From assembly GCF_018863395.1 (NCBI RefSeq), contig NZ_JAHKRR010000012.1, forward strand, positions 1 to 64,000: 64,000 bases of DNA, given 5' to 3'. The position numbers and the translations under genes were made by a program. Positions 63,843-64,000 of the stretch are shown piece by piece; the first letter of the stretch is position 1; every line of letters starts with the position of its first letter. The notes beneath the pieces are model-generated. The model saw only the letters and a program-made list of their open reading frames with translations. It did no database searches and was not told where the DNA came from. The DNA comes from Sinomicrobium weinanense (GTDB lineage: Bacteria; Bacteroidota; Bacteroidia; Flavobacteriales; Flavobacteriaceae).

Positions 63843-64000
63843 TCAGATATAATTAGGATTATTAAAAGTTAAAAACCACACTCCCAGAGCAAAGAGTCCA
63901 ATACTCCCTACTATGTACAGGAATAAATACCCAACGCCCCTATTGTTCTTTCCATTTTTTTTATCAAATTCTTCAACGATCCGTTTCCATTTTTTTTTAT
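63843..64000 (-). CDS. C-terminal part of a small membrane protein, cut by the window edge
   Basis: The last 52 residues of a minus-strand gene entering from beyond the window: a lysine-rich stretch (KKKWKRIVEEFDKKNG), then a single membrane helix (GYLFLYIVGSIGLFALGVWF) and a short tail NNPNYI before TGA. No family can be named. It lies 88 bases before the next gene in the same direction and may be the first visible member of the T6SS cargo operon. Confidence 0.5.
   Translation of the reverse strand, partial: KKKWKRIVEEFDKKNGKNNRGVGYLFLYIVGSIGLFALGVWFLTFNNPNYI

Noticed and set aside
1-64000. CRISPR arrays, tRNA or rRNA genes
   Set aside because: No regularly spaced direct repeats, no cloverleaf-like sequence and no rRNA stretches were seen on either strand. 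The only short repeats are those listed.

Overview
The window looks like a Bacteroidota chromosome, probably a flavobacterium or relative. The signs are TAnnTTTG-type promoters without clear Shine-Dalgarno sites, many SPII lipoproteins, a heme-binding CxxCH protein, an ISAon1-like transposase remnant, and a VgrG/DUF4280/DUF2931 set typical of the Bacteroidota type VI secretion system. All calls come from reading the sequence; no database search was run.

Region 1 (about 186-47034, all minus strand) is one very long, tightly packed operon of 14 genes for a hybrid PKS/NRPS lipopeptide. Transcription runs from high to low coordinates. It starts with a fatty-acyl-AMP ligase/PKS protein (40846-47034: FAAL-ACP-KS-decayed AT-KR-ACP). 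Next is a PKS/aminotransferase/NRPS protein (28267-40842: KS-AT-ACP-AMT-C-A-PCP-C-A-PCP-C). It is followed by an NRPS (20606-28228: degenerate C-A-PCP-C-A-PCP-C), an Asp/Glu racemase (19792-20595), an NRPS (13355-19789: A-PCP-C-A-PCP-C) and a terminal NRPS (9483-13352: half C-A-PCP-E). After these come a cyclic-peptide ABC exporter, a type II thioesterase, a MacB-like permease, an HlyD-like adaptor, a possible outer-membrane protein, an S41 peptidase lipoprotein, a Sfp-type phosphopantetheinyl transferase, and a TauD dioxygenase fused to a class II aldolase domain. The predicted product is a fatty acid extended twice by malonate (first unit beta-hydroxy, second beta-amino) and then joined to seven amino acids. 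Hand-read A-domain codes give Ala-like, Val-like, Asp, Orn, unknown, unknown, Asn (epimerised). No terminal thioesterase domain is present.

Region 2 (47035-53919) is a mixed interval. It has an AT-rich 0.86-kb stretch upstream of the operon, a SAM methyltransferase with a 47-residue ORF in front of it, a DHA2-type MFS exporter on the plus strand, a beta-barrel-like secreted protein, an astacin-like zinc metallopeptidase lipoprotein, a short HTH protein that looks like the tail of a larger regulator, and a heme-binding-domain protein. Three related copies of a 45-base sequence, each followed by a hairpin, are scattered here.

Region 3 (53954-64000, minus strand) is a T6SS cargo operon. From upstream it holds the end of a small membrane protein, a conserved unknown, VgrG, a Tle1-like DUF2235 lipase, a DUF2931 lipoprotein (likely immunity), an unknown 298-residue protein, a DUF4280 PAAR-like tip protein, a GH19-like wall hydrolase, a lipoprotein (likely immunity) and two tandem paralogues created by a visible duplication. 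The distal, effector end is clearly more AT-rich than the VgrG end.
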